From assembly GCF_003050965.1 (NCBI RefSeq), contig NZ_QAOU01000001.1, positions 496,001 to 560,000 of the forward strand: a stretch of DNA of 64,000 nt, written 5' to 3'. Position numbers and translations under genes: made by a program. Shown here in pieces: positions 47,550 to 56,149 of this stretch. The notes under the pieces are model-generated. The model saw only the letters and a list, made by a program, of their open reading frames with translations. It did not search any database and was not told where the DNA came from. This DNA comes from Nitrosospira sp. Nsp2 (lineage in GTDB: Bacteria; Pseudomonadota; Gammaproteobacteria; Burkholderiales; Nitrosomonadaceae). Positions within the stretch are counted from its first letter, which is position 1. Each line of letters begins with the position of its first letter.

Positions 47550-49028
47550 TCAGGGTTGCGGCCCTGCGTTGATGACATAAAGCTGGCCGCCCTGGACGAG
47601 TTCACCGGGAATGCCGTAGTGTGCCTGCGCGTTGGCGAGGAAGTAACGCCGTCCGTCGTTCCGCCCCAGGATGGAGGTAATCTCGATAATGCCGGAGCTT
47701 TCCTCATCGTGGTTGAATGGCGCTGCCGGCGCAAGAAACCGCGCCCGGTCCGATTCAAGAATTTGTTTCCATGAGTTCGAGGCGGGATCGAACATCCAGG
47801 TCTTGGAGATATAGGCGCTGTCGCCCGGATCTTCCTGGATGTACACTTTGCCGTCTTCCCCGACAGTCATGTTGTCAAACTTCCGGGCACCCTTGCCGTC
47901 AGTTCCGATCAGCGTGTCGCTGTCCTTCACCATGGTAATCGACCCGCTGCCGTAATCGACCTCACCCCTTGCCTCATCGAACACCAACTTATACAGGTGG
48001 GACGTTTGCATCCCGACAGAGCCGGGACCATCGGGATCGGCCCCGGTTGTAACAAAGTAGAAGGTTTTTGCATCCACCCAGGCGCCATCCTCAGGGCGCG
48101 CAAACTCGGTAATGCCTGCGGCCCGGCTGTTCGCCTGTTGCGTTGCGCCATCGACGGCGGTATCCACCGCAACGGTGGAGAACGTGCCATTGATCTGCCC
48201 GGATTCCAAGTTGCCGGTAATTGCCGGATTTGGTGCAACCTTGACCCCCGCGAGGGTGCCGTTAGTCAGGCCGGCTTTGTCGATTTCAAGACCACTATCA
48301 GTCTTCGCGCCTCGATAAATGTAGACCTGACCCGGCGTGGAGTCGTCGGTGCCGATCACAATGGTGTCGTCACCGGAGTAGGGATTGGCAACGCTGTTTT
48401 CCCATGAGAATTTGCCCAGCTTAGGCAGTTCATACGCCTTGCCCTTGTTTGTTCCCGACACAATGAACGCATAAGCGCGCCCGTCGCTGCCGGCTTCCTC
48501 ACCGGTCATGAAGAGGCGCGTTGTGGTGCCTTTGCCGCTTGCCTTATCATAAAAGGCAGAGGTGGCGGGCAGATCGGCAGAGCAAAGACGGTTAAAGCTG
48601 TTGACTGCCCCGGTTGCGGCCTCATAGCGATTGGCGGAACGGTTCCACAGGTAGTGGGTCGTGGCTAGATCAGCCCCCCTGATCACCTTGAAATCAGCCT
48701 TGTTGATCACCCACTCGGACACAAAGGCGCCGGTGGCTCCATGGGCGCGCGCAATACCGGCGCCTGGAGCGAGTTCATGGTTCATCAACACGGTGAAGGT
48801 GCCGTTGCCGTTGTCGTAAGCACCCAGGCCATCCGGGAAGCCGACCATCCTGTAGCCATTGGCGGCGGCGTCGCCTACAGAAATGATAGAAGTCACATGC
48901 CAGCCCGCTGCAGTGGGGGTGACATAAGGCGTCTGCGAACTTCCTGGGCCTTGGGTGCCCGCCGCGAATCCGGCACTGATCGTCAAAGTGGTGGCAATCG
49001 CGAGCGCAATGCGTTGCATGCCTGCCAT
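47550..49028 (-). CDS. Exported PhoX-like (DUF839) protein
   Basis: A 492-residue protein with a signal peptide (MAGMQRIALAIATTLTISAGFAA) and a beta-propeller-like body. The ARPEDGAW segment and FTVLMNHELAPGAG, EEAGSDGRAYAF and IQEDPGDS are the calcium/iron-binding features of the PhoX/DUF839 family. Some members are alkaline phosphatases that release phosphate from organic esters; this one is shorter and lacks a visible Tat signal, so activity is unproven. AGGGAG lies eight bases before ATG 49028. Confidence 0.85.
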   Translation of the reverse strand: MAGMQRIALAIATTLTISAGFAAGTQGPGSSQTPYVTPTAAGWHVTSIISVGDAAANGYRMVGFPDGLGAYDNGNGTFTVLMNHELAPGAGIARAHGATGAFVSEWVINKADFKVIRGADLATTHYLWNRSANRYEAATGAVNSFNRLCSADLPATSAFYDKASGKGTTTRLFMTGEEAGSDGRAYAFIVSGTNKGKAYELPKLGKFSWENSVANPYSGDDTIVIGTDDSTPGQVYIYRGAKTDSGLEIDKAGLTNGTLAGVKVAPNPAITGNLESGQINGTFSTVAVDTAVDGATQQANSRAAGITEFARPEDGAWVDAKTFYFVTTGADPDGPGSVGMQTSHLYKLVFDEARGEVDYGSGSITMVKDSDTLIGTDGKGARKFDNMTVGEDGKVYIQEDPGDSAYISKTWMFDPASNSWKQILESDRARFLAPAAPFNHDEESSGIIEITSILGRNDGRRYFLANAQAHYGIPGELVQGGQLYVINAGPQP

Positions 49029-49456
49029 CGTGTTGGCTCCCTAAGATGGATAGTTCGAATTACTTATTGAACAATGTTTCCGAACCCCCCGGTGAATAGA
49101 GGCGAGGGGCGAGCCCTGCTACCCGAAGGGCGAAGCTCATTTTAGAGATTCAATGTTTCAGAATTAAGTTGCGCCACCCCGGCATTGGATCCAACCAAGC
49201 AGCCTCTGGGTCCAAAGTGCTCGCCAACCTGTTCCAGGCGCGTGCGCAGCCCCCGAAACTCTTCCTCGTGCAGGAAACCTCGGAGACGTCCGAGGTGGAG
49301 ATGGAGAGGCGATTGACATCCATTAAAACCGCACTATTCCTGCTGACTTCATCACTGGTTCTGCCCATGATCTATTATTTGATAGGGTAATTCATTAAAA
49401 CTTGCCGGGGCTGCCCGAGCGGCGGTCGCTGAATATGGACTTAAGCGGGGGAGGGT
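49029..49456. other. Region between the PhoX-like gene and coxC
   Basis: About 430 bases. The only candidate gene is the 29-residue membrane peptide described separately. A longer frame upstream of it, beginning at a TTG near 49169, lacks a ribosome-binding site and similarity. Confidence 0.45.
49301..49390 (+). CDS. Candidate 29-residue small membrane protein
   Basis: A short frame encoding MERRLTSIKTALFLLTSSLV followed by nine more residues. A basic start, one hydrophobic helix (about 11-28) and a GAGG five bases before ATG 49301 make it plausible. It lies 66 bases before coxC and might be cotranscribed with it. Small subunits and assembly factors of heme-copper oxidases can look like this, but no family is recognised. 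Confidence 0.4.
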   Translation: MERRLTSIKTALFLLTSSLVLPMIYYLIG

Positions 49457-50308
49457 ATGAGCCAAGCAGAGGGTCACTATTATGTACCGCCGCCGTCGAC
49501 CTGGCCTATCACGGGGTCTATGGCGCTGTTATTCATGGGGTTCGGCGCGGCATTTTCGGTCAACAAGATGTCGTTGGGCTATGGCCTGCTGGCAATTGGT
49601 TTTGCCATACTCTTCTATATGATATACGGCTGGTTCGCGACGGTCGCGCGGGAAAGCGAAGGGGGGGCGTATAACAAGCTGGTGGACAAGTCGTTCCGCT
49701 GGGGGATGACATGGTTCATCTTCTCCGAGGTGATGTTCTTTGCCGCCTTCTTCGGCGCCTTGTTTTATCTGCGCGTCTACTCGATTCCGGATCTGGCGGG
49801 CCTGAACGGCAGAATGCTTTGGCCGGACTTCAGGGCGGACTGGCCTACCTCGGGGCCCGGGATCAGCGAGAAGTTCATGCCCATGGGCCCATGGGGACTT
49901 CCGGCAATCAACACCGTGATACTGCTGACATCGGGCATCACGGTCACCTGGGCGCATTGGGCACTGAAGCTGGACAAACGCGGACAGCTCAAGCTGGGAC
50001 TGTTCCTAACCTTCGCACTGGGGTTTCTGTTCGTTGGGCTGCAGGCATATGAATATGGTCATGCCTATTCGGATCTCAATCTCAAGCTGACCACTGGGGT
50101 CTATGGGGCAACGTTTTTCATGCTGACCGGCTTCCACGGCTTCCACGTCACGTTGGGCTCCATCATGCTGCTGGTCATCTGGTTCCGGGTGCTGGCGGGG
50201 CACTTCACGCCCGTGCACCATTTTGGCTTCGAGGGTGTCGCCTGGTATTGGCACTTTGTTGATGTGGTCTGGCTGGGCCTGTTTATTTTTGTTTACTGGC
50301 TCATCTAA
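49457..50308 (+). CDS. coxC: Cytochrome c oxidase subunit III
   Basis: A 283-residue inner-membrane subunit of an aa3-type oxidase with seven predicted helices. SHYYVPPPSTWP-like start (GHYYVPPPSTWPITGS), FRWGMTWFIFSEVMFFAAFF with the conserved Glu, and GFHGFHVTLG and FEGVAWYWHFVDVVWLGLF are diagnostic. GGGGGAGGG precedes ATG 49457. The catalytic subunits coxA and coxB and the assembly genes that normally adjoin it are absent on either side, so this is an isolated copy, perhaps a second one. Confidence 0.95.
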   Translation: MSQAEGHYYVPPPSTWPITGSMALLFMGFGAAFSVNKMSLGYGLLAIGFAILFYMIYGWFATVARESEGGAYNKLVDKSFRWGMTWFIFSEVMFFAAFFGALFYLRVYSIPDLAGLNGRMLWPDFRADWPTSGPGISEKFMPMGPWGLPAINTVILLTSGITVTWAHWALKLDKRGQLKLGLFLTFALGFLFVGLQAYEYGHAYSDLNLKLTTGVYGATFFMLTGFHGFHVTLGSIMLLVIWFRVLAGHFTPVHHFGFEGVAWYWHFVDVVWLGLFIFVYWLI

Positions 50309-50906
50309 CTATTCTGGTCATTTTCGATGATGCCTGGATGATCTTGTCCTGCACGACACAATAAGCGAGACAGGTTATCGATATCGCCACGCAACCGAAA
50401 GGAGTGGTGGTGCTGAATCGGTTACGGTTGGCACCATCGGCCATTGACATCTCAAGGGCACACTATTACCGGGAAGGACGCTTCTCAACCCACTTTTTTG
50501 AAGGCGACCAGCCCTCAGAAAGCCTTGTGATGGCCAGCGGCAAAATATCCCAGGCTCCGGTGGTGGGGGAAGCGCCGGCGTAGAACTGGCCTTCTAGCGA
50601 TTGCCCAGAGGCCCAGAGCGCGACATAAGCACATGACGAGCACCAGCAGGCTTTGTGGCTCAACGATAAACAAAGCGCAGAGCTCTGGTGCTGAGAATCT
50701 CCCCCAATAAAGAAAGCGTCACCCCTTGGCCAGCAGTGGCGGGGCAATGCGTCAGGCAGCGTGTGAAATAACTGCTACGCTGATATTGACCTGCTGAAAA
50801 ACAGATAAAAGTTCTGCGTATAGCGGCTTGATGTAGCCGCGATCCCCATGCATTGACCCATCTTCATAACTTTGACGTACAAAACGGGGAGTTTACTCTG
50901 ACTCGA
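50309..50906. other. Gene-poor region between coxC and the DUF4105 gene
   Basis: About 600 bases. A large two-part inverted repeat is present: AGCACCAG (50639-50646) with CTGGTGCT (50685-50692), enclosing GCTTTG (50650-50655) with CAAAGC (50671-50676). A second hairpin, GCGGCT-TGATGT-AGCCGC (50823-50840), lies just before the next gene. Open frames up to 93 codons have no support. Confidence 0.45.
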
Positions 50907-51935
50907 ATGCTCACCACCGCTAGCTTGACAATGCTCGGCTTGGTGATAGCGGTCGCCGGCTGCTGGGGCGTTCTCGCCCTTGCTTTTTCGGGCCCACAGA
51001 GTGAAACGGTGCGTAGCAGCCTGGCGGTATTATTTGGGGTCGTATCACTTATGGCAATAATTGGACTTGGCTTTCCCCACGTGCGGTGGGGCGCCCTTGC
51101 CGCTTACTTCGCGCTGTTTGCGCTGCTGATGGTTTGGTGGCGGGGCATCGAGCCGTCCAACGAGCGCGACTGGCAGCCCGATGTGGCAGTACTGCCTTAT
51201 GCGGAGATTGAAGGCGACATTGTCACCGTGCACAACATCCGCAATTTCGATTATCGCAGCGAGACGGACTACACTCCCGCCTACTATGACAAGCGCTTCT
51301 ACCTGCGGAAGCTGGAGGGCGTCGATCTGGTGGCTGTCTACTGGATGGGACCGGCCATCGCACACATCTTCGCCAGTTTCGCCTTCGCCGGAGGGGACCA
51401 CCTGGCGGTTTCCATCGAGACGCGCAAGGAGAAGGGAGAGAGCTATTCCACCCTCAAGGGCTTCTTCCGGCAGTATGAACTCTACTATGTGGTCGCCGAC
51501 GAACGCGATGTCATCCGCCTGCGGACCAACTATCGCAACGACCCACCTGAAGACGTTTACGTATACCGGGTGCAGGGCCCACTTGTAAACGTGCGGCGGG
51601 TCTTTCTGGAGTACATGAGTAAAATTAATAAACTACGGGACCATCCTGAATTCTATAACACCCTTACGACGAATTGTACAACTGGTATCTGGATGCACAC
51701 GCTCGTCAATCCCGAGCATCTCCCATTCAGCTGGAAGATTTTGGCAAGTGGCTATGTTCCAGAATACACGTATGAAGCAGGGCGACTTGACACAAGTTTG
51801 CCATTCTCCGAGCTTCGGCGACGCGCCCACATAAATGCGCGGGCACACACCGCCGACGGTGCAGCCGATTTTTCGCGCCTCATCCGCGAGATACCAGAGA
51901 TAGCGGCAACGGACCCGCCTCAAGCCGCGCCGTGA
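50907..51935 (+). CDS. DUF4105 (Lnb N-terminal periplasmic domain-like) membrane protein
   Basis: A 342-residue protein with three N-terminal hydrophobic helices (ending near VRWGALAAYFALFALLMVWW) and a periplasmic domain. RDWQPDVAVLPYAEIEGD, HNIRNFDYRSETDYTPAYYD, FAFAGGDHLAVSIETRKEKG and the Cys in LTTNCTTGIW are conserved DUF4105 features, a fold with possible cysteine-protease-like character. Function is unknown. I chose ATG 50907; the frame is open back to a TTG at 50853, and neither has a good ribosome-binding site. Confidence 0.8.
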   Translation: MLTTASLTMLGLVIAVAGCWGVLALAFSGPQSETVRSSLAVLFGVVSLMAIIGLGFPHVRWGALAAYFALFALLMVWWRGIEPSNERDWQPDVAVLPYAEIEGDIVTVHNIRNFDYRSETDYTPAYYDKRFYLRKLEGVDLVAVYWMGPAIAHIFASFAFAGGDHLAVSIETRKEKGESYSTLKGFFRQYELYYVVADERDVIRLRTNYRNDPPEDVYVYRVQGPLVNVRRVFLEYMSKINKLRDHPEFYNTLTTNCTTGIWMHTLVNPEHLPFSWKILASGYVPEYTYEAGRLDTSLPFSELRRRAHINARAHTADGAADFSRLIREIPEIAATDPPQAAP

Positions 51936-52155
51936 AGAGAAGAGGTTCGCGGGTGTCGCCCTTCCTGGTCATTGGGTGCGCGCAAAGTTCAACGAGTCTC
52001 ATTTCAGCAACTTTCAACTAGGCTGCTATGCTTAGATTGTTGGTCGATTCGATAGCTGAGGAAGGCGCCTGCTCTTCTGGTCACACCCTTAAGTAAAATG
52101 AAACGTTCGGCATAAAGCTCAACCTGTTACCCGTTACCTTTTGATGGAGGCAAAA

Positions 52156-52656
52156 ATGATAAGAAATTATTCGTGGGACATGCTGCGGGCTATTCTTCTG
52201 ATCCTGGCTGCGACGTTGGCCCTGCCGGCGTTTAGCGCTGAGGACACCCAGGCAGGTGCCAGTGATATGGAAATATTGCGCGACAAGGTGCGCGCGGACA
52301 AGAAGTTTATTGTTGCGGAGAATATGGACCTGAGCGAGGAGGAGGCAAAGGGTTTCTGGCCGGTATACGAGGCCTATCAGGCGGATCTGCACAAGCTCAA
52401 CGAGCGCATGGCCAAGGTAATCAATGAATACGCCCTGGCCTACAACAAGGGTGCGCTAATGGACAAAACGGCACGCAAACTTATTGATGAAGCAATCGAG
52501 ATCGATGTGGACGAAGCCAAGTTGAAGAAGTCTTATGTGCCCAAGCTCAGCAAGGTTCTCCCTGGAGTAAAGGTGGCACGTTACCTTCAGATCGAGAACA
52601 AGCTTCGCGCCATCGTACGCTACGAACTCGCTTCTGCAATTCCGTTGGTGTATTGA
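52156..52656 (+). CDS. Exported helical protein of unknown function
   Basis: 166 residues with a signal peptide (hydrophobic MLRAILLILAATLALPAFSA, cleavage near ALPAFSA) and a mature part that is almost wholly helical and charged (DLSEEEAKGFWPVYEAYQAD and INEYALAYNKGALMDKTARK). The size and the FWPVYEAYQ segment recall periplasmic Spy/CpxP-like helical proteins, but I do not recognise a named family. GGAGG lies five bases before ATG 52156. It is followed by another exported protein gene, 70 bases away. Confidence 0.75.
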   Translation: MIRNYSWDMLRAILLILAATLALPAFSAEDTQAGASDMEILRDKVRADKKFIVAENMDLSEEEAKGFWPVYEAYQADLHKLNERMAKVINEYALAYNKGALMDKTARKLIDEAIEIDVDEAKLKKSYVPKLSKVLPGVKVARYLQIENKLRAIVRYELASAIPLVY

Positions 52657-52726
52657 GCCAGATAAGCCGCTGTGCTATCTCAAGGTGGATAACGGAATCT
52701 TATAAATAGACGAGGAGGGCAAGAAA

Positions 52727-53194
52727 ATGATTTTGAAATCGATAATATCAGTGGCGGTGCTGGCCGCGCTCGCCAGCGCTCCGGCGGTTGCGCAGCAGGT
52801 TATTGTTCCCGCGAAGGGTCAGTCGGCGGAGCAGCAGCAGAAGGATGAGGCCGAGTGTTTCGCATCGGCCAAGAAGCAGACGGGCTATGATCCGGCGCAA
52901 GGAACCCAGTACGCGGCGCCGCCACCACCGCAACATGAAGGCGAGCGGGTAAGAGGTGCGGCACGCGGCGCAGCAGGCGGAGCGGCGATTGGCGCCATTG
53001 CTGGTGACGCCGGCAAGGGCGCTGCCATTGGCGCGGTGGCGGGAACCATGGGCGGCGGCGCAAGGCAACGCCGTAAACAGGACAATTATGAACAGGCTGC
53101 GGGACAACAGCAGCAGGCCGCGGCACAGCAGCAACAGCAATTCCAGCGTGCATACGGAGCGTGCTTTGAAGCCAAGGGCTACACGGTGAGGTAA
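52727..53194 (+). CDS. Glycine-zipper exported protein (YMGG-like)
   Basis: 155 residues. The signal peptide is ILKSIISVAVLAALASAPAVA (cleaved before QQV). The centre holds a glycine zipper, GAARGAAGGAAIGAIAGDAG then KGAAIGAVAGTMGGG, followed by a Gln-rich stretch (QQQQAAAQQQQQ) and a C-terminal Cys in YGACFEAKGYTV. Glycine-zipper proteins of this type associate with the outer membrane or stress envelopes; no specific role can be assigned. GAGGAGGG precedes ATG 52727. Confidence 0.82.
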   Translation: MILKSIISVAVLAALASAPAVAQQVIVPAKGQSAEQQQKDEAECFASAKKQTGYDPAQGTQYAAPPPPQHEGERVRGAARGAAGGAAIGAIAGDAGKGAAIGAVAGTMGGGARQRRKQDNYEQAAGQQQQAAAQQQQQFQRAYGACFEAKGYTVR

Positions 53195-53205
53195 ATATAA
53201 CTAAC

Positions 53206-53269
53206 CGTGGCGTTGCCGGGTTGAGGGACTGATCGTAACCACTTATCGCAACCATACGGCAACGCCGCG
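53206..53269 (+). other. Large stem-loop between two exported-protein genes
   Basis: CGTGGCGTTGCCG (53206-53218) pairs with CGGCAACGCCGCG (53257-53269), 13 pairs with one T:G, and inside it GGTTG (53219-53223) pairs with CAACC (53249-53253). No T run follows. It may be a terminator-like or processing structure. Confidence 0.55.
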
Positions 53270-53354
53270 GAGAGTGAGCCAGAAAAAAGATCACGTCAGT
53301 AATCCACTATGCAGGATTACTACGTTGAACACAACAACAACCGGAACAATAAAC

Positions 53355-54659
53355 ATGCTGACCCTTGCTTATTATTTCCCCAGGAAAATTATCTGGTTGA
53401 GCTCTCTCATGACTGTCATTGCATTGTCCGGTTGCGTTAGCATGAGTAAGGGCGTGACGCTGGCACTCCTGGAAAAATCCGAACAGCCGGATACCCGGAA
53501 ATGTGAAGCGTGGGGCAAACCTTTTGAAGGTATTGAACCAAGACTGGCTAAAGAAAAGGGGAAAACAAAAATTCTGATGGTGCATGGCGTAGCCGATCAT
53601 ATCCCGGGGTATACGACTCAATTTCAGGGAAAACTGGCCAAGGAGTTGGGCCTCAACGCCCGTTCGGCCAAGTCAAAAAATATCGAGCTGGAAAGCATTT
53701 TATTTCCGGGCAGGGGACTCGGCAATTTGCGCGTGTCGCGCCTGGTAAATGCGGAAAATGGCAAAGAAGTTCTATTTTATGAGCTGACCTGGTCTGAAAT
53801 TACCCGGGGAGATAAAGAGCTTCTTGCTTACGATACTTCGGGAGAATTCGATTATCGAAGGGCCGCGTTAAACAGCATCGCGAAGAAATTCAGCAATGAC
53901 GCTATTGCCGATCCGCTTATTTATAGCGGAAACAAAAGAGAACCTATACAGGCGGCATTTTCGCAATCATTCTGCTGGATGCTGAAAGACGAGTGGAGCG
54001 ATCTTCCTGAAAGGGGCAGGCAGTCTTGTTCCAGCTTGAGCGATGCTACTCTCGACCGTATGATCCAGGACGATTATATTTTTGTTTCGCATAGCCTGGG
54101 TAGTCGCATCACTATTGATGGTCTGCAACGTATAGCGGGAATACTGCCACGCCGGGAAGAACTTTTGCGGGAGAAGCAGGGAGACGCGAAAATGAGCATC
54201 CCCCAAAAAGTGGTTGAGGCACTACGGCTCAAACACATACCTATTTACATGCTCTCCAATCAACTCCCGTTGCTGCAACTAGGGAGAGAATTACCCGAAG
54301 TAACGGGACAGTATGCGGATTATTGTAGACCTGAAGGCCGTTATTACGACCAGCGCACGGTCAGCGAAACGTCGATAGTCGCCTTCAGTGATCCCAATGA
54401 CCTGTTAAGTTATGGGATACCTCCCGGGTATCAGGAAAAATATATCGACTCCAGGTTATGTGCGGATATCACCAACATCAGTATCAATGTGTCTCCAGTT
54501 ATCCAGGTCTTCGGTATGAGCGGTGTCCGTCCGGGTCCCGCGCATATGGGTTACGACCAGGATGACCGCGTGATTGCGCTAATTGCTAACGGGATTGGCA
54601 TGGCCAATGCATCACCGCTTGTCAAGGAAAGGTGTGAATACACACCTACGATTGAGTAA
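53355..54659 (+). CDS. Lipoprotein with alpha/beta-hydrolase features
   Basis: 434 residues with a lipoprotein signal (hydrophobic SLMTVIALSGC; Cys near residue 26). ILMVHGVADHIPGY resembles the oxyanion strand of lipases and YIFVSHSLGSRITIDGLQ contains a GxSxG-like SHSLG nucleophile elbow, so a lipase or esterase is likely; the catalytic acid and His are not assigned. I chose ATG 53355; the frame opens at a GTG at 53274. A homologous family with known function is not recalled. Expected on the periplasmic face of a membrane. Confidence 0.7.
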   Translation: MLTLAYYFPRKIIWLSSLMTVIALSGCVSMSKGVTLALLEKSEQPDTRKCEAWGKPFEGIEPRLAKEKGKTKILMVHGVADHIPGYTTQFQGKLAKELGLNARSAKSKNIELESILFPGRGLGNLRVSRLVNAENGKEVLFYELTWSEITRGDKELLAYDTSGEFDYRRAALNSIAKKFSNDAIADPLIYSGNKREPIQAAFSQSFCWMLKDEWSDLPERGRQSCSSLSDATLDRMIQDDYIFVSHSLGSRITIDGLQRIAGILPRREELLREKQGDAKMSIPQKVVEALRLKHIPIYMLSNQLPLLQLGRELPEVTGQYADYCRPEGRYYDQRTVSETSIVAFSDPNDLLSYGIPPGYQEKYIDSRLCADITNISINVSPVIQVFGMSGVRPGPAHMGYDQDDRVIALIANGIGMANASPLVKERCEYTPTIE

Positions 54660-54884
54660 ATTCGCCATGCCGGGGGCGGACGTGAATGAGCACTTTGCGT
54701 TAACCCAGAGGCGGCCGTGGGTGATAGAGGGCATGGCCGTTTCCATTGTGATGCAGATCAGGTTATAGAGGAAACCGCTGCAAGTCATGAAACCGATGTA
54801 CATCCGTCCTTAGCGGCTAGGTAGCTGAATCGAAACAAACAGGCGTTTAGCGGAGTGGGCGACAATAACAATAGAGAACCAATT

Positions 54885-55949
54885 ATGAACAAGCGGACTT
54901 ATCTTGCCCGGAACAGCTATCCAACACGCGCCAAATCTCCCTGGTTCTTTCTTGTATTGCTGCTGTTGTCATCCGCTACGACGTTTGCGGCCCCCGTGCC
55001 CACTGTCGAGGACATCATTGCCTCGCTGGGGCTCAAGCAGGATCAGGTGGCCAACCTCGAGCGGGGCGAAATTGTCGCACTGGAAATCAGTGAAGCAACT
55101 GAAAAAGAACTGGCGATGGGTCTGGGCATTTACCTGCCATCGCCACCGGCGAAACTCGTGGCTTACTTCAAGAGCGGTGCACTGGCGTCGATCGACCCGA
55201 ATACCATAGCGCAGGGCGATGTGCAGCCAAAATCAGACGCAGATGCCTTCAAAAAGTTTGATTTTAAATTCAAGCAGAGCGATGAGGCCAAAAGTTTACT
55301 GAATGCCGCGTCGAGCGACCGGTTTAATTTATCCACTGATGAAATCCAGAGCTTTGCACCCCTTAAAAAAAATCTGGCCGCTGCTGATAACACCGCTTTG
55401 ATTGCGGGCGTTACGCAACATTATCGGGAGATTTTGTTGCAGCGCTGGCAAAGTTACCGCAAAGGCGGCTTGTCAGGAATTGCACCTTACGCACGACGTG
55501 GCCAAGAGGCTAGTCCCGCGAAGGAATTGCGTACTGCAACCGTTAGCAGCAAGTTATTGGCACGCTATTATCCCGATCTGTATCAGGCCTGGCTGAATTA
55601 TCCCGCTACATTGCCGGCTGGCGCGGAGGAGCAATTTTATTGGCTCAACCGGAAAGTGGAAGACCGGCCCACTGCTATTCTTGGTCATCGCGTCCTGCAA
55701 ACCTCCGATGCGGGGTCGTTGATACTCGCAAGACAATTCTTTGTCGGGCACTCCTACAACTCCAGCCAGTTGATAGTCGGCTGCCTGCCGTACCGTAATG
55801 GCTCCGTAGTATTTTATGCGCATCGAACTTCCACTGATCAGGTCGCCGGAATGGGCAGCAGCTTAAAGCACAGCATCGGGCGCGAGCAGATGAAGGACCA
55901 GATGGTCAAGAACCTGGAGCGGCTCCGCTCCGCGAGTCGATCCTTCTAA
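54885..55949 (+). CDS. Exported protein of unknown function
   Basis: A 354-residue protein with a basic N-terminus and a signal peptide (WFFLVLLLLSSATTFA). The mature part has VEDIIASLGLKQDQVANLER, a stretch of mixed helix, and VGCLPYRNGSVVFYAHRTST late in the chain. No cysteine or histidine cluster suggests an enzyme, and I do not recognise the family. ATG 54885 is preferred to an upstream in-frame start at 54855. It stands alone, with about 200 bases on each side. Confidence 0.7.
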   Translation: MNKRTYLARNSYPTRAKSPWFFLVLLLLSSATTFAAPVPTVEDIIASLGLKQDQVANLERGEIVALEISEATEKELAMGLGIYLPSPPAKLVAYFKSGALASIDPNTIAQGDVQPKSDADAFKKFDFKFKQSDEAKSLLNAASSDRFNLSTDEIQSFAPLKKNLAAADNTALIAGVTQHYREILLQRWQSYRKGGLSGIAPYARRGQEASPAKELRTATVSSKLLARYYPDLYQAWLNYPATLPAGAEEQFYWLNRKVEDRPTAILGHRVLQTSDAGSLILARQFFVGHSYNSSQLIVGCLPYRNGSVVFYAHRTSTDQVAGMGSSLKHSIGREQMKDQMVKNLERLRSASRSF

Positions 55950-56149
55950 GCCGGATCATTATGACAAGACCGAAATCACGCGAAGGTAATTGCTAGCCGG
56001 CGCCGACAGTTTGGGCGTGAGAAATGCGCGGTGGGTCGGGCGATGAGCCCTTGGGGAGAAAGCCGATATCGAGCAGTGTCCATCTTACAGTTAATTGAAA
56101 GATAAGCGCTGGCCAATTATTACAAGATTCAAAAAAACACATCACGCGC

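Noticed and set aside
50466-50747. 93-codon minus-strand open frame after coxC
   Set aside because: Odd composition rich in Cys, Trp and Ser, no start signal and no family similarity.
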